From Rubrobacter marinus (GTDB lineage Bacteria; Actinomycetota; Rubrobacteria; Rubrobacterales; Rubrobacteraceae), in assembly GCF_011492965.1 (NCBI RefSeq), contig NZ_CP045121.1, forward strand, positions 1,922,001 through 1,986,000: a stretch of DNA of 64,000 nt, written 5' to 3'. The notes beneath the pieces are model-generated. The model was not told the DNA's origin. It did no database searches and saw nothing but the letters and a program-made list of their open reading frames with translations. Of the stretch, positions 45,990 to 55,683 are shown piece by piece. A program made the translations under genes and the position numbers. Within the stretch, counting starts at the first letter, position 1. Each line of letters opens with the position of its first letter.

Positions 45990-47225
45990 CTACCAGGGGG
46001 GGCTCACCGCCCCCGCCCTGGGGAAGGGGCGCACCGCCCCGTCACGCCCCGCGTCGGGCCCGGGCGCACGGCGGGCCCCGGGCCGCAGGAGGCGCTCCAG
46101 CCGGAACGGGCTTATGGGGTGGCGGGTCGTCCCCTTCTCGGCGAGGTCGGCCATGATCTCGCCGACGACGCTCGCGAACTTGAAGCCGTGCCCGGAGCAG
46201 GGCGACGCGAAAGAGACCTGCTCGTACTCCGGGTGCAGGTCCATGACGAAGTGGTGGTCGGGGGTGTTGGTGAACATGCAGGTCTGCAGGTTCATCGTCG
46301 GGCCCGCCCCCTCCGGGAAGTACCGCTCGGCGAAGGCCCTGAGCAGATTCTCGTCGCGGTCGTGGACCTCCCGGTCCACGGTCTCGGGGTCGGTCGCCTC
46401 CTCGAGGTGGTGGTACTTGCCGAACTTGAAACCGGGGACCCCGAAGACCGGGAAGCCGTAGTAGCGGCCCTCTTCCACGAGGAGGTTGAAGACGGGGAAG
46501 TTGTCGAGGCGGAAGCGCTCGGGGCGTAGGGGCTGCAGCCAGGCGAGAACCTGGCGCTCGGGGACGGCGAGCCCTCCTAGAAAACCGAGAAGCTGGCCGT
46601 CCCAGGCGCCCGCGGTCACGACCATCTTGTCGGCCTCGTAGGTCCCCCGCCCGGTTCGGACGCGCACCCCGCCGTGCAGGGGCTCCCACTCCAGCACCCG
46701 CTCGTGGGCGTGGAACTCGGCGCCGAGGGCCTGCGCCGCGGTCGCGTACGAGACGATGCACCGTTCGGGCACGAGAAACCCGCCGTCGGGCTGGACGAGT
46801 GCCGCCGTCTCGGGGGGGAGGCGGTAGCCGGGGTAGCGGCGGCGCACCTCGGCGCCGGTCAGCACCTCGTGCGGCAGGTCGTGGAGCTTGCAGGAGTCCC
46901 AGGACCCCTTGAAGACCCAGCTCTCGGGCGGCCCGGCGTCTATGGAGCCGGTGGTGTACAGGAGCTTCTCCCCGGCGGTTCTCTGCAGCTCGCGCCACAG
47001 CTCGTAGGCACGGACGATGAGCGGGACGTACGAGGGATCCTCGTAGTAGGCCATGCGGATGATGCGGGTGTGGCCGTGCGAGGAGCCCATCGCGTGCGGG
47101 ATGCCGAACCGCTCCAGGCCGAGCACGCGCCTCCCCCTGCGCGCGAGGTGATAGGCGGTCGCGCTCCCCATGCCGCCGACGCCGACGACGATGACGTCGA
47201 AGCGCCCCGAGTACGAGACGCCCAT
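45990..47225 (-). CDS. solA: Sarcosine oxidase-like FAD protein (monomeric, SolA type)
   Basis: 411 residues. Removes the methyl group of sarcosine or another N-methyl amino acid, giving formaldehyde and H2O2. DVIVVGVGGMGSATAYHLAR is the FAD motif; GLERFGIPHAMGSSHGHTRI is the family block. The covalent-FAD Cys region reads FASPCSGHGFKFASVVGEI. KFGKYHHLEEATDPETVDRE and TCMFTNTPDHHFVMDLHPEY also match. The ATG overlaps the preceding stop (TGATG). The last 25 residues are Pro/Arg-rich and unconserved. Confidence 0.87.
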   Translation of the reverse strand: MGVSYSGRFDVIVVGVGGMGSATAYHLARRGRRVLGLERFGIPHAMGSSHGHTRIIRMAYYEDPSYVPLIVRAYELWRELQRTAGEKLLYTTGSIDAGPPESWVFKGSWDSCKLHDLPHEVLTGAEVRRRYPGYRLPPETAALVQPDGGFLVPERCIVSYATAAQALGAEFHAHERVLEWEPLHGGVRVRTGRGTYEADKMVVTAGAWDGQLLGFLGGLAVPERQVLAWLQPLRPERFRLDNFPVFNLLVEEGRYYGFPVFGVPGFKFGKYHHLEEATDPETVDREVHDRDENLLRAFAERYFPEGAGPTMNLQTCMFTNTPDHHFVMDLHPEYEQVSFASPCSGHGFKFASVVGEIMADLAEKGTTRHPISPFRLERLLRPGARRAPGPDAGRDGAVRPFPRAGAVSPPW

Positions 47226-48511
47226 CAAGTGTTCCCGTTGGGGGAATGCCTCGCCGGGACGTTGGGCCGGGCGCCGTCCCTGCGCGCCGGAGCCTCCGGG
47301 CGCCGCTCCTCCGGGGGCTCCGCCCGCACGCGGGCGTTCTCCGGGTCGAAGAACGGCGTGTGGGCGATCCTCGCCGGTACGAACCGTCCCGCGGTCTCCA
47401 CAATGAGGGAGTTGCCCGGCCAGGAGTGGGCGGTCTCGACGTAGGCCATCGCGAGCGTCTCGCCGACGGAGGGCCCCACGGCGCTGGACGTGACGCGCCC
47501 GATGCGGTGTTCGGCGGGTTTCAGGCGGTCTTCGTACGCGCCGGCCTCGGCTCCGGTCTCCACGATCTCCCTGAACGTCGCCTCGTCGGCGACGGCGTAG
47601 ACCGCGTCTCCGGAGGATGCGGGCGCCTCGCTCTCCAGGGTCAGGCCAACCCAGCGCTCGTCCAGGCCGCGGTAGCGGGCCCGCAGCAGGGCCTCGCGGC
47701 CGACGAAGTCGCGCTTGTCGAAGCGGATCCAGCGTCCCAGCCCCGCGTGGAAGGGGGTGTGGCGCTCGTCGATGTCGGGTCCGTACAGCGGGAGGGCCTT
47801 CTCGATGCGCAAAGATTGCATGGCCGCCACGCCGTAGGGCTTGAGGTTGAACTCCCGGCCTCTCTTCAGGAGGTGCTCCCAGAGGACGGAGGCCTGGTCG
47901 GCGGGGGTGTAGAGCTCGTAGCCGAGCTCGCCGGTGTAGCCGGAGCGCGAGATCAGGAGCTCCACCTCCCCGATGCAGCCCGGCGCGAACCGGAAGAAAC
48001 GGAGGGCGTCGAGGTCCGCCCCTTCGACCACGGTCTCGAGAAACTCCCGCGAGCGCGGCCCCTGCACGACGGGCAGGGCGACGGCGGCGGTCACGTCGGT
48101 GACGTAGGCGCTGGCGCCGGCGGCGTGATCGGAGATCCAGCGGTACGTCTTCAGGCGCGGCCCGGAGCTCGTGACCACCATGAAGTGCTCGTCGTCGAAC
48201 TTGTAGACGGTGACGTCGTCGACGATGCCGCCCTCCTCGTTGCACATCGTCGAGTAGCGCAACTGGCCGGGCTCCATGTCGGCCACCTCGTTGACGAGCA
48301 GCCGCCTCACGAGCCTCTCGGCCCCCGGACCCTTTACGTCCACCTCGCCCATCGTGGAGAGGTCCTGCGCCCCGACGTGCCTTCGGACGTTGAGGTGCTC
48401 CTCCACGGGCGAGGTGTACGACGTCGGGAACACGTAGTCGCCTCCGCCCTTGACGAGATCCCGCGCCGAGCGCAGGTGAAAGTCGTAGAGCGGGGTCCTC
48501 CTCTCCGTCAT
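47225..48511 (-). CDS. GcvT-family aminomethyltransferase
   Basis: 428 residues. Binds tetrahydrofolate and takes up a methyl or methylene group. TPLYDFHLRSARDLVKGGGD and HVGAQDLSTMGEVDVKGPGA open it; NEEGGIVDDVTVYKFDDEHF, ISRSGYTGELGYELYTP, ALRIEKA-like MQSLRIEKALPLYGPDIDER and DFVGREALLRA follow. The final 45 residues are an unconserved Arg/Pro/Glu-rich tail. Coupled to the cyclodeaminase gene (ATGA) and to solA (TGATG). It may act on sarcosine-type substrates and not the glycine cleavage lipoyl protein, since no gcvH or gcvP is present. Confidence 0.85.
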   Translation of the reverse strand: MTERRTPLYDFHLRSARDLVKGGGDYVFPTSYTSPVEEHLNVRRHVGAQDLSTMGEVDVKGPGAERLVRRLLVNEVADMEPGQLRYSTMCNEEGGIVDDVTVYKFDDEHFMVVTSSGPRLKTYRWISDHAAGASAYVTDVTAAVALPVVQGPRSREFLETVVEGADLDALRFFRFAPGCIGEVELLISRSGYTGELGYELYTPADQASVLWEHLLKRGREFNLKPYGVAAMQSLRIEKALPLYGPDIDERHTPFHAGLGRWIRFDKRDFVGREALLRARYRGLDERWVGLTLESEAPASSGDAVYAVADEATFREIVETGAEAGAYEDRLKPAEHRIGRVTSSAVGPSVGETLAMAYVETAHSWPGNSLIVETAGRFVPARIAHTPFFDPENARVRAEPPEERRPEAPARRDGARPNVPARHSPNGNT

Positions 48512-49185
48512 CTCCTACCTCCTTGTCGCCGGCCCTCCCGGGAAGGGGGGCGCGTCGATCGATCTCGTCCTTGCAGGACGTTCGCAACGTCGGCCCTCTC
48601 CTCTGCCCCGAGTGCGTGCGCGGCGGCGGTCCGGGCGAGCTCTCCGGCGCGCTCGACGCATCCATCGTAGAGGCCGGCGGCGGAGAGGTTGATCTTTGCC
48701 AGCGTGACCGCGGCCCTCGTTCCCGCCTCGGCCAACAAGGCGGCGCAGACCGCGTCGCCCCTGAGGTTGGGGTTGCCCTCCCGCGCGAGCCTCGCGGCCA
48801 GCCCGGCGATCTCGGCCCCGGCTTCGGCCACGGCGAGCGGCACGCCGGCGGCCTCCGACAGCGCCTCCCCGACGCGCCTCCGACGCAGTTCCGGATCTCT
48901 GGGGGAACGGCGTGCCTCCAGGACGCGCGCGTAGGCCGCGGCGTCGGCGCGCGCGAGCCCGGACGCCTCCTCCCCGAGGAAGTCCGCGCGGGCGGCGAGC
49001 TCGTCGGCCTCCGCGAGGTGGTCGTCCGAGAAGCGGGCGGCCATGCCCGTTAGCGCGGCGGCGAGCGCCACGGTCACGGCCGCGGCGGAGCCTCCGGCGG
49101 GGGCCGGCTCGCGGGAGGCCGTGAGGTCGAGGAACCGTTCGAGCGGAAGTTTCGGGTAGTCCGGCGTCGGGTCCTCCGCGTTCAC
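48508..49185 (-). CDS. fchA: Methenyltetrahydrofolate cyclohydrolase / cyclodeaminase (FchA type)
   Basis: 225 residues. Interconverts methenyl- and formyl-THF (or removes ammonia from formimino-THF). LPLERFLDLTASREPAPAGG, SAAAVTVALAAALTGMAARF is the family opening (PxPGGGS-like); SEAAGVPLAVAEAGAEIAGL and NPNLRGDAVCAALLAEAGTR (the N..SD..A block) follow. GTG 49185 overlaps the fhs stop (GTGA). The Arg-rich tail after DVANVLQG is unconserved. Confidence 0.85.
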   Translation of the reverse strand: MNAEDPTPDYPKLPLERFLDLTASREPAPAGGSAAAVTVALAAALTGMAARFSDDHLAEADELAARADFLGEEASGLARADAAAYARVLEARRSPRDPELRRRRVGEALSEAAGVPLAVAEAGAEIAGLAARLAREGNPNLRGDAVCAALLAEAGTRAAVTLAKINLSAAGLYDGCVERAGELARTAAAHALGAEERADVANVLQGRDRSTRPPSREGRRQGGRR

Positions 49186-50893
49186 GAGAGGCCCACGATC
49201 TCGCCGTGCTCGTCCAGGTCTATGCGCGTGGCGGCGGGGACGGGGCTGAGGCCGGGCATGGTGCGCACGTCGCCGCAGAGCACGTAGATGAAGCCCGCGC
49301 CGACCGAGGCGCGCACCTCCCGCACCGGGAGGGTCCAGCCGGCGGGCGCCCCCACGAGGGCCGGGTCCGAGGAGATCGAGAGGTGCGTCTTCGCGATGCA
49401 GACCGGGAGATTGCCCAGGCCGCCCTTCTCGAAGGAGTCGAGCTGGCGGGAGGCCGCGAGGTCGTACTCCACCGCCCCGGCGCCGTAGATCACGGTCGCG
49501 ATCGCGTGGATCTTCTGCCGCAGGCTCGCAGAATCTGGGTAGAGCGGCCGGAAGGCGGTCGGCTCCTCGCACGCCTCGGCGACCGCCTCGGCCAGCTCGA
49601 CGGCGCCCTTGCCGCCCTCCGAGAAGTGGTTGCAGACGGCGACGCGCACCCCCAGGCTCTCCGCGACCTCGCGGATCGCCTCTTGCTCTGAGGGGTGGTC
49701 GGTGGGGAAGGCGTTGACGGCCACGACCGGCGAGACGCCGTGGACGAGGATGTTCTCGATCTGCTTGCGCAGGTTCTCCGCCCCCGCGTACACGTCGCCG
49801 GGTTCTCCTGGAGCATCTCGGGTGGCAGGGGGCGACCCGCGACCACCTCGTAGCGGCCCGAGTGGGCCTTGAGGGCGCGCACCGTGGCGACGAGCACCGC
49901 GGCGTCGGGCGTAAGCCCCGAGGTTCGGCACTTTATGTTGAAGAAGCGCTCGGCCCCCATGTCCGCGCCGAAGCCCGCCTCTGTAACGAGAAAGTCGCCG
50001 GCGCGGATGCCGATAAGGTCGGCCACCACGGAGGAGTTGCCGTGGGCGATGTTGCCGAAGGGGCCGGCGTGGACGAGGACCGGGGTGTTCTCCAGGGTCT
50101 GCATCAGGTTCGGCTTTACCGCCTCGCGCATGATGACGGCCATGGCCCCGGCGGCCTTGAGGTCCTCCGCCGTGATGGGCTCCCCGGTGGTGCTCCTGCC
50201 GATCACGATCCGCCCCAGCCGCTCGCGCATGTTCTTCAAGGAGGTCGAGAGCGCGAGGACCGCCATGACCTCGGAGGCCGCGGTGATGTCGAAGCCGGTC
50301 TCGCGCGGGACGCCGTCGGTGCGCGAACCGAGACCCGTGATGATGTTGCGTAAGGACCTGTCGTTGACGTCCAACACTCGCCGCCAGGTGACGCTGTGGC
50401 GGTCGACGTGGAAGAAGTCGTCGTTCTGGTGGATGTGGTTGTCGATCATGGCGGCGAGCAGGTTCGTCGCCGCCGTCACCGCGTGCGTGTCGCCGGTGAG
50501 GTGCAGGTTGAGCATCTCCATCGGCACGACCTGGCTGTAGCCGCCGCCCGCGGCCCCGCCCTTGATCCCGAACGTCGGGCCCATCGAGGGCTGGCGCACC
50601 GTGACCGTCGCCCGCCTGCCGATGTGCTCGAACGCCTGGCCGAGGCCGACCGCCGCCGTAGTCTTGCCTTCCCCCAGAGGCGTCGGCGTGATCGCCGAGA
50701 CGAGCACGTACTTCGCCCTGGGCCGCTCCGCAAGCTCCTCGATCGCCTCCAGCCTCACCTTGGCGACGGAGCCGCCGTAAGGCTCCAGGAGGTGAGGACC
50801 GATGCCCATCCCGGCGGCGATCTCCGGGATGGGCTTCAACGTCGCCTTCCGGGCGATCCCGAGGTCGTCCGGCATCGTGGTCGGGTACACCAT
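49182..50893 (-). CDS. fhs: Formate-tetrahydrofolate ligase (one frameshift)
   Basis: About 571 codons. Joins formate and THF using ATP, or makes ATP in reverse. VLVSAITPTPLGEGKTTAAV is the P-loop; QPSMGPTFGIKGGAAGGGYS and MEMLNLHLTGDTHAVTAATN are signatures; HNDFF-like IHQNDDFFHVDRHSVTWRRV follows. After LPPEMLQENP the frame shifts; GDVYAGAENLRKQIENILVH and VNAFPTDHPSEQEAI continue. One C missing from the plus strand at 49798-49799 explains it. ATG 50893 starts MVYPTTMPDDLG. Confidence 0.9.
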
Positions 50894-50899
50894 CCGAAA

Positions 50900-51832
50900 C
50901 TACTCCTTGCCTTGCATCGGCGCGGGAGCGGCGCGCCGGACCCCTTCGAACACCCCTCCGTCGGCCGTGGAGCCGAGCCTCCCCCTTCGCCACCTCTCCG
51001 TCTCCTCCACGTGGTTGAAGGTGTTGACGTGGAACCCGCGGATGCCGTAATCGGGGTCCCCGACGTACGGCGAGAGGCCCTCGATCAGGGCGTCCGGGCT
51101 GTAGCCGCGCGGCCGGAGCAAGCGCCCGACGAGGCCGGTCTGCTTCTTGAGGAACCTCATCGAGTCGCCGAGGCCGATCTTGAGCGAGATCCGGAGCAGC
51201 TTCTTCCGGTCCACGACCCCCGGAACCCCGACGTAGACGGGGAGCTTCAGGCCACCTTCGCGGGCGCGGGCGAGCCAGCCGAGGACCGTCTCCGGCTCGA
51301 AGCAGATCTGGGTGACCGCGTAGGACGCGAAGGGCTGCTTCGCCAGCAGCGCCCGCGTCAACTCCTCCTCCGCGACGAGCGGGTGTCCCTCCGGGTAGGC
51401 GGGGACGCCTACCCGCTCGATCCCGGCCCCGAGCCGCGACATGGCCCTCAGGAGCGTGAGCCCGCTCGCGTACGGCCCGGCGGGGACCTTGGAGTCGCCC
51501 CCGACGACGAAAACATCCTTCAGGCCGCGTTCCTCCAGCCTCCCGAGCACCGCCTTCAAGCGGGTCTCGTCCTCGATCAGGCGCGCAGCCAGGTGCGGCA
51601 CGACGGGGAAGCCCCGCGCGAGAAGCTCCTCGGCGAGCGCGATGGTGCTCCCGATCCCCAGGGTCGGCGAGCAGGTGACGGAGACCTCCGCGCCTGCGGG
51701 GAGATAGATGGCCTGCTCGCGCGCGCCCTCGACGGGGACGAGCTCGTAGCGCGGGTGCTCCAGCCCCCGGAGCGGGGCCGCTCCGTACCCTTCGCGCCTC
51801 TCGTCCGAGGCCTCTTCGTGTTCCCCGATCAC
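50900..51832 (-). CDS. Methylenetetrahydrofolate reductase-like protein (MetF family)
   Basis: 310 residues, TIM-barrel MTHFR family. VSVTCSPTLGIGSTIALAEE, VVPHLAARLIEDETRLKAVL, VFVVGGDSKVPAGPYASGL and QICFEPETVLGWLA match the family (HxxA..., GGD, Q..F). In this locus it could interconvert methylene- and methyl-THF from demethylation. GTG 51832 is the start. It lies seven bases before fhs. Confidence 0.82.
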   Translation of the reverse strand: MIGEHEEASDERREGYGAAPLRGLEHPRYELVPVEGAREQAIYLPAGAEVSVTCSPTLGIGSTIALAEELLARGFPVVPHLAARLIEDETRLKAVLGRLEERGLKDVFVVGGDSKVPAGPYASGLTLLRAMSRLGAGIERVGVPAYPEGHPLVAEEELTRALLAKQPFASYAVTQICFEPETVLGWLARAREGGLKLPVYVGVPGVVDRKKLLRISLKIGLGDSMRFLKKQTGLVGRLLRPRGYSPDALIEGLSPYVGDPDYGIRGFHVNTFNHVEETERWRRGRLGSTADGGVFEGVRRAAPAPMQGKE

Positions 51833-51851
51833 CGCCGGCCCTCGTCCCTCG

Positions 51852-53078
51852 TCACCCCTGGGAGAGCGTCTTTTTCGGGTCGGTCTTCGGGATCTCCTTC
51901 TGCGGGTCCACGAACGGCCGCCGGACGACGACCGCGCGCTGCCGTCCGTGGGGAGTCTCGACCGTAAGCTCGGTCCCGTACTCGACGTACTCGATCGGCA
52001 CCATCGCGTAGCCGATGTTCTTCTCCAGGCGCGGCGAGAAGCAGGCCGAGGTTACCCGGCCCACGTGCCGGTCTCCGTCGTGGACGGGGAAGTAGTCGAT
52101 CATGGAGCCGTCGTTGTACGAGCCCAGAGGCTCGCCCCCGATCTCCACCCCGACGAGCTTGCGCCTCACGCCCTCTTCCTTTATGCGCTTGAGGGCCTCC
52201 TTGCCGACGAAGTCGGCCTCCTGCTCGAGGTCCACCATCCACTCGTAGCCGTAGTCCACCTCGTACGGGTTCGTCTCGATCGTCATGTCGCACCCGTGAG
52301 CGAGGATGCCGCCTTCTATGCGGCGGATGTGGCACGGTCCGATGACCTTGAGGCCGTGCGGCTCCCCGGCCGCGAGCACCGCGTCCCAAAGTTTCTGCCC
52401 GTTCCGGTAGGCGTCCTTCAGGTAGATCTCGTACCCGAGCTCCGAGGTGTAGCCGGTGCGCGAGACGATCACGTCCATCCCGTCGAGCTGTTCGTGGGCG
52501 AGGAAGTAGTAGGGGACGTCCAGGATGCCCTCGCCGAAGAGGTCCACCATCACCTCCTTGGACTTCGGCCCCTGCACCTGCACCGGCCCGACGTCGGGCT
52601 CGCGGATCCGGACGTTCATGCCGGAGTTGTAGGCGAGGGCGCGGGCCCACAGGAGGACGTCGCTGTCGGCCAACGAGAGCCAGAAGTGGTTCTCGCCGAG
52701 GCGCAGGAGCACCGGGTCGTTCACGATGCCGCCGTCCTCGGCGGTGACGAAGACGTACTTGCACTGCCCTACGGCGCACTTGTTCAGGTCGCGCGGGACG
52801 AGCATGTTCGTGAAGGCGAAGGCGTCGGGGCCGGTGATCTCGACCTGCCGCTCCACCCCGACGTCCCAGAGCGTGACGCCGTTGAGGAGGTCCCAGTACT
52901 CCTGCACGGGATCTCCGTAGTGGCGCGGGTGGTACTGGTGGTTGTAGACGCTGTACATCTCGACGCCGTGCTTGCGCGAGGCGTAGAAGTACGGCCCCCG
53001 CCGGATCCTGGTGTACAGCAGTACCTTCGGCGCCTCGCGTACGAGGTCCGCCGGGGACGTCGTCGCCGTCTGGGTCAT
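51852..53078 (-). CDS. THF-dependent demethylase of the GcvT/DmdA type
   Basis: 408 residues. Although annotated by family as a glycine cleavage T protein, its blocks resemble DMSP demethylase DmdA: VYNHQYHPRHYGDPVQEYWD, VTLWDVGVERQVEITGPDA, VPRDLNKCAVGQCKYVFVT, WLSLADSDVLLWARALA and REPDVGPVQVQGPKSKEVM. The end DFVGKEALKRIKEEGVRRKL is the GcvT C-domain. It transfers a methyl group to THF; the substrate (DMSP, glycine betaine or another methylated compound) cannot be fixed. ATG 53078 has GGAAGGAGAAGC. Confidence 0.85.
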   Translation of the reverse strand: MTQTATTSPADLVREAPKVLLYTRIRRGPYFYASRKHGVEMYSVYNHQYHPRHYGDPVQEYWDLLNGVTLWDVGVERQVEITGPDAFAFTNMLVPRDLNKCAVGQCKYVFVTAEDGGIVNDPVLLRLGENHFWLSLADSDVLLWARALAYNSGMNVRIREPDVGPVQVQGPKSKEVMVDLFGEGILDVPYYFLAHEQLDGMDVIVSRTGYTSELGYEIYLKDAYRNGQKLWDAVLAAGEPHGLKVIGPCHIRRIEGGILAHGCDMTIETNPYEVDYGYEWMVDLEQEADFVGKEALKRIKEEGVRRKLVGVEIGGEPLGSYNDGSMIDYFPVHDGDRHVGRVTSACFSPRLEKNIGYAMVPIEYVEYGTELTVETPHGRQRAVVVRRPFVDPQKEIPKTDPKKTLSQG

Positions 53079-53165
53079 GAAGCTTCTCCTTCCGGATCTC
53101 CTCGCCGGTCCGCCGGGCCGGCTCCGCTACGAAACCCCTCGCCTAGTGCATCGCGCCCCTCCCTC

Positions 53166-55607
53166 CTAGCTCCTCATCCGCTTCATCGCGGGGTCGAAGA
53201 GCGGCTCGTCGGCGACGGTGGCCGCGTAACGCTCCCCGAAGTAGCCGATGTCGAGCCACGTGCCCTCCTCGGCGAGCTCGGGCGGCAGCCAAGCGTAGGC
53301 GATGCTCTGCCCGACGGTGTGGCCGTACGCGGCGCTCGTCACGTACCCGACCGCCGCGTCGCCGCTAAAGACCGGCTCATTGCCGAGGACCATCACCCTC
53401 GGGTCCTCCAGAACGAGGCAGGCCAGCTTGCGCCTCGGCCCCTCGGCCCTCCGCCTCTCGAGCGCCTCGCGGCCGACGAACTCGCCCTTCTCCGGCTTGA
53501 CCGCGAAGCCCAGACCCGCCTCGTAGGGGTCGTGTTCGCTCGTCACGTCCGTGCCCCACATCCTGTAGCCCTTCTCCAACCGCAGCCCGTTGAAGGCCCC
53601 GCGCCCGGCGGCGATGGCGCCCAGGGGCCGGCCCGCCCGCCACAAGAGGTCCCACAACCTCAGGCCCATGTCGGCGGAGGCGTACAGCTCCCACCCGAGC
53701 TCCCCGACGTAGGAGAGGCGCAGCGCCACGACCGGGACTTCTCCGACGTGGATCCCGCGCGCCCGGAAGAACCCGAACGACTCGTTCGAGAGGTCGTCCT
53801 CGCTCAACGACTGCACGAGCTCCCGCGCCATCGGCCCCCACACCCCGACGCAGCACGTCCCCGCGGTGATGTCCCGTACCCGCACCGTCCCGCCCTTGGG
53901 CAGGTGCCCCTCCATCCACGCGAGGTCGCGCACCCCGTTGCAGCCGACCTGGAAGTGCTCCTCGCCGAGGCGGGCCACGGTGACGTCGCTCCTGACCCCG
54001 GCCTCCTCGTCGAGCATCAGCGTGTACGTGACCGTGCCGACCGGCTTGTCGAGCTCGTTCGTGTTCAGCCCCTGGAGGAACGCGAGCGCCCCCGGTCCCG
54101 TGACCTCGACCTTCTTCAGCGGCGTCATGTCGTAGAGGGCTACCCGCTCCCGGGTGACCCCGTGCTCGGCGCCGACGATGGGCGACCAGTAGCGCCCCGC
54201 CCAGTCGTCGGGGTGGGGGATGTCCCGGCCCTCCACGAGCCGCTCGTTCGCCCCGAACCACTGGGGGCGCTCCCACCCGGAGGCTTCGAGGAAGTAGGCC
54301 CCGAGCTCCCCCTGGCGCGCGTAGAAGGGGCTGGTGCGCAGCGGCCTGGGTCTCTCGATGGGCTGCTGGGGGTGGATGATGTCGTAGACCTCCCGGAAGG
54401 CCCGGTCGCTCCGTACCCGCACGTAAGCGGGGCTCCGGGCGAAGGCCTCGAAGCGGTTGACGTCGCACTCGCGCAGGTCGATGCTCGGCACACCACGAGC
54501 GATCCACTCGGCCACGACCCTCCCTACGCCGGGGCCGTGCGTCACCCAGACCGCCTCCGCCACCCAGAGACCGCCCACCTCCCGCGTCTCGCCCAGCAGG
54601 GGCAACCCGTCCGGCGTGAACGAGAAGAGGCCGTTGATCCCCTCTTCTATCCCGGCGTCTCCGAGGGCGGGCAGGAGCTCCACCGCGTCCCGCCACGCTC
54701 CCTCGAAGTCCTCCGGCGTGAACGGCATGACGGAGGGCATCCCCGCGACCTCCCCGTGACGCGGGATATCCTCGGGCGAGACGGGCATCGTCCGGTGCCC
54801 GTAAGAGCCGACTCCATAGCGCTCCCCGACCTGCCGAAAGTACATGGAGGCGTCCTGGTGGCGCAGGATCGGATGTACGGCCTCTTCCGTCTCCCCTGCT
54901 AGCTCCGCGAGCGGCCCGGTCCGCGCGTACTGGTGCTGCATCGGCACCAGCGGGATGGAGACCCCCGCCATCCTTCCGAGGCGCGGCCCCCACATCCCGG
55001 CGCAGCTGACGACGAGACCGGTCTCGATCCGTCCGGCGGAGGTCTCGACCGACCGGACGCGCCCACCCTCGACGTCTATCCCCGTCACCTCGGTCTCGCC
55101 GTGGAAAACCGCCCCTCGCGAGCGGGCCTCGCGCGACAGGGCCTCGCACGCCCACACGGCTCTCGCGATGCCGTCCGAGGGCACGTAGTAACCGCCCAGG
55201 ATCCTGCCGCCATCGAGCAGCGGCACCTTCTCGACGCATTCCCGCGCCGTCAGCAGCGCGGACGGGATGCCCCACGAGGAAGCCAGCCCGTGCTTGCGCT
55301 CGAGGTCGCGCCAACGCGCCGGGGTCGCCGCGACCTCGATGCTCCCGACCTGCCGGAAACACGGCCGCCCCTCCGACCGCAAACTACCGTAGCGCCGCAC
55401 CCCGTAGCAGGCGAACGCCGACATCGTCTTCGAGGGGTTGGTCTGAAAGACGAGCCCGGGGGCGTGGCTCGTCGACCCACCGGTGGTGAACAGCGGGCCC
55501 TGGTCCAGAACAACCACGTCCCGCCACCCCATCCGCGTGAGGTGCTCCGCCACCGCACAGCCCACGATCCCTGCGCCCACGATCACGACGTCGGCTCTCG
55601 CTTCCAC
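53166..55607 (-). CDS. Dimethylglycine dehydrogenase-like FAD/GcvT fusion
   Basis: 813 residues. The N-terminal FAD domain (VVIVGAGIVGCAVAEHLTRM, QGPLFTTGGSTSHAPGLVFQ with the covalent-FAD His region) oxidises an N-methyl group. Residues about 420-813 are a GcvT domain (VALYDMTPLKKVEVTGPGAL, EAGVRSDVTVARLGEEHFQV, RLSYVGELGWELYASADMGL) that takes the one-carbon unit to THF. This is the layout of dimethylglycine and sarcosine dehydrogenases. GTG 55607 is preferred since MEARADVVIVGAG then opens the protein and GGGGAGAG precedes it. First gene of the one-carbon locus. Confidence 0.87.
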   Translation of the reverse strand: MEARADVVIVGAGIVGCAVAEHLTRMGWRDVVVLDQGPLFTTGGSTSHAPGLVFQTNPSKTMSAFACYGVRRYGSLRSEGRPCFRQVGSIEVAATPARWRDLERKHGLASSWGIPSALLTARECVEKVPLLDGGRILGGYYVPSDGIARAVWACEALSREARSRGAVFHGETEVTGIDVEGGRVRSVETSAGRIETGLVVSCAGMWGPRLGRMAGVSIPLVPMQHQYARTGPLAELAGETEEAVHPILRHQDASMYFRQVGERYGVGSYGHRTMPVSPEDIPRHGEVAGMPSVMPFTPEDFEGAWRDAVELLPALGDAGIEEGINGLFSFTPDGLPLLGETREVGGLWVAEAVWVTHGPGVGRVVAEWIARGVPSIDLRECDVNRFEAFARSPAYVRVRSDRAFREVYDIIHPQQPIERPRPLRTSPFYARQGELGAYFLEASGWERPQWFGANERLVEGRDIPHPDDWAGRYWSPIVGAEHGVTRERVALYDMTPLKKVEVTGPGALAFLQGLNTNELDKPVGTVTYTLMLDEEAGVRSDVTVARLGEEHFQVGCNGVRDLAWMEGHLPKGGTVRVRDITAGTCCVGVWGPMARELVQSLSEDDLSNESFGFFRARGIHVGEVPVVALRLSYVGELGWELYASADMGLRLWDLLWRAGRPLGAIAAGRGAFNGLRLEKGYRMWGTDVTSEHDPYEAGLGFAVKPEKGEFVGREALERRRAEGPRRKLACLVLEDPRVMVLGNEPVFSGDAAVGYVTSAAYGHTVGQSIAYAWLPPELAEEGTWLDIGYFGERYAATVADEPLFDPAMKRMRS

Positions 55608-55683
55608 CGCTCTCTCCCCGTGAATCCGATCGGGGCGACCACCGGATAACCCGCGCCCCGACCCCATACTTTCGCCAGGTTCT

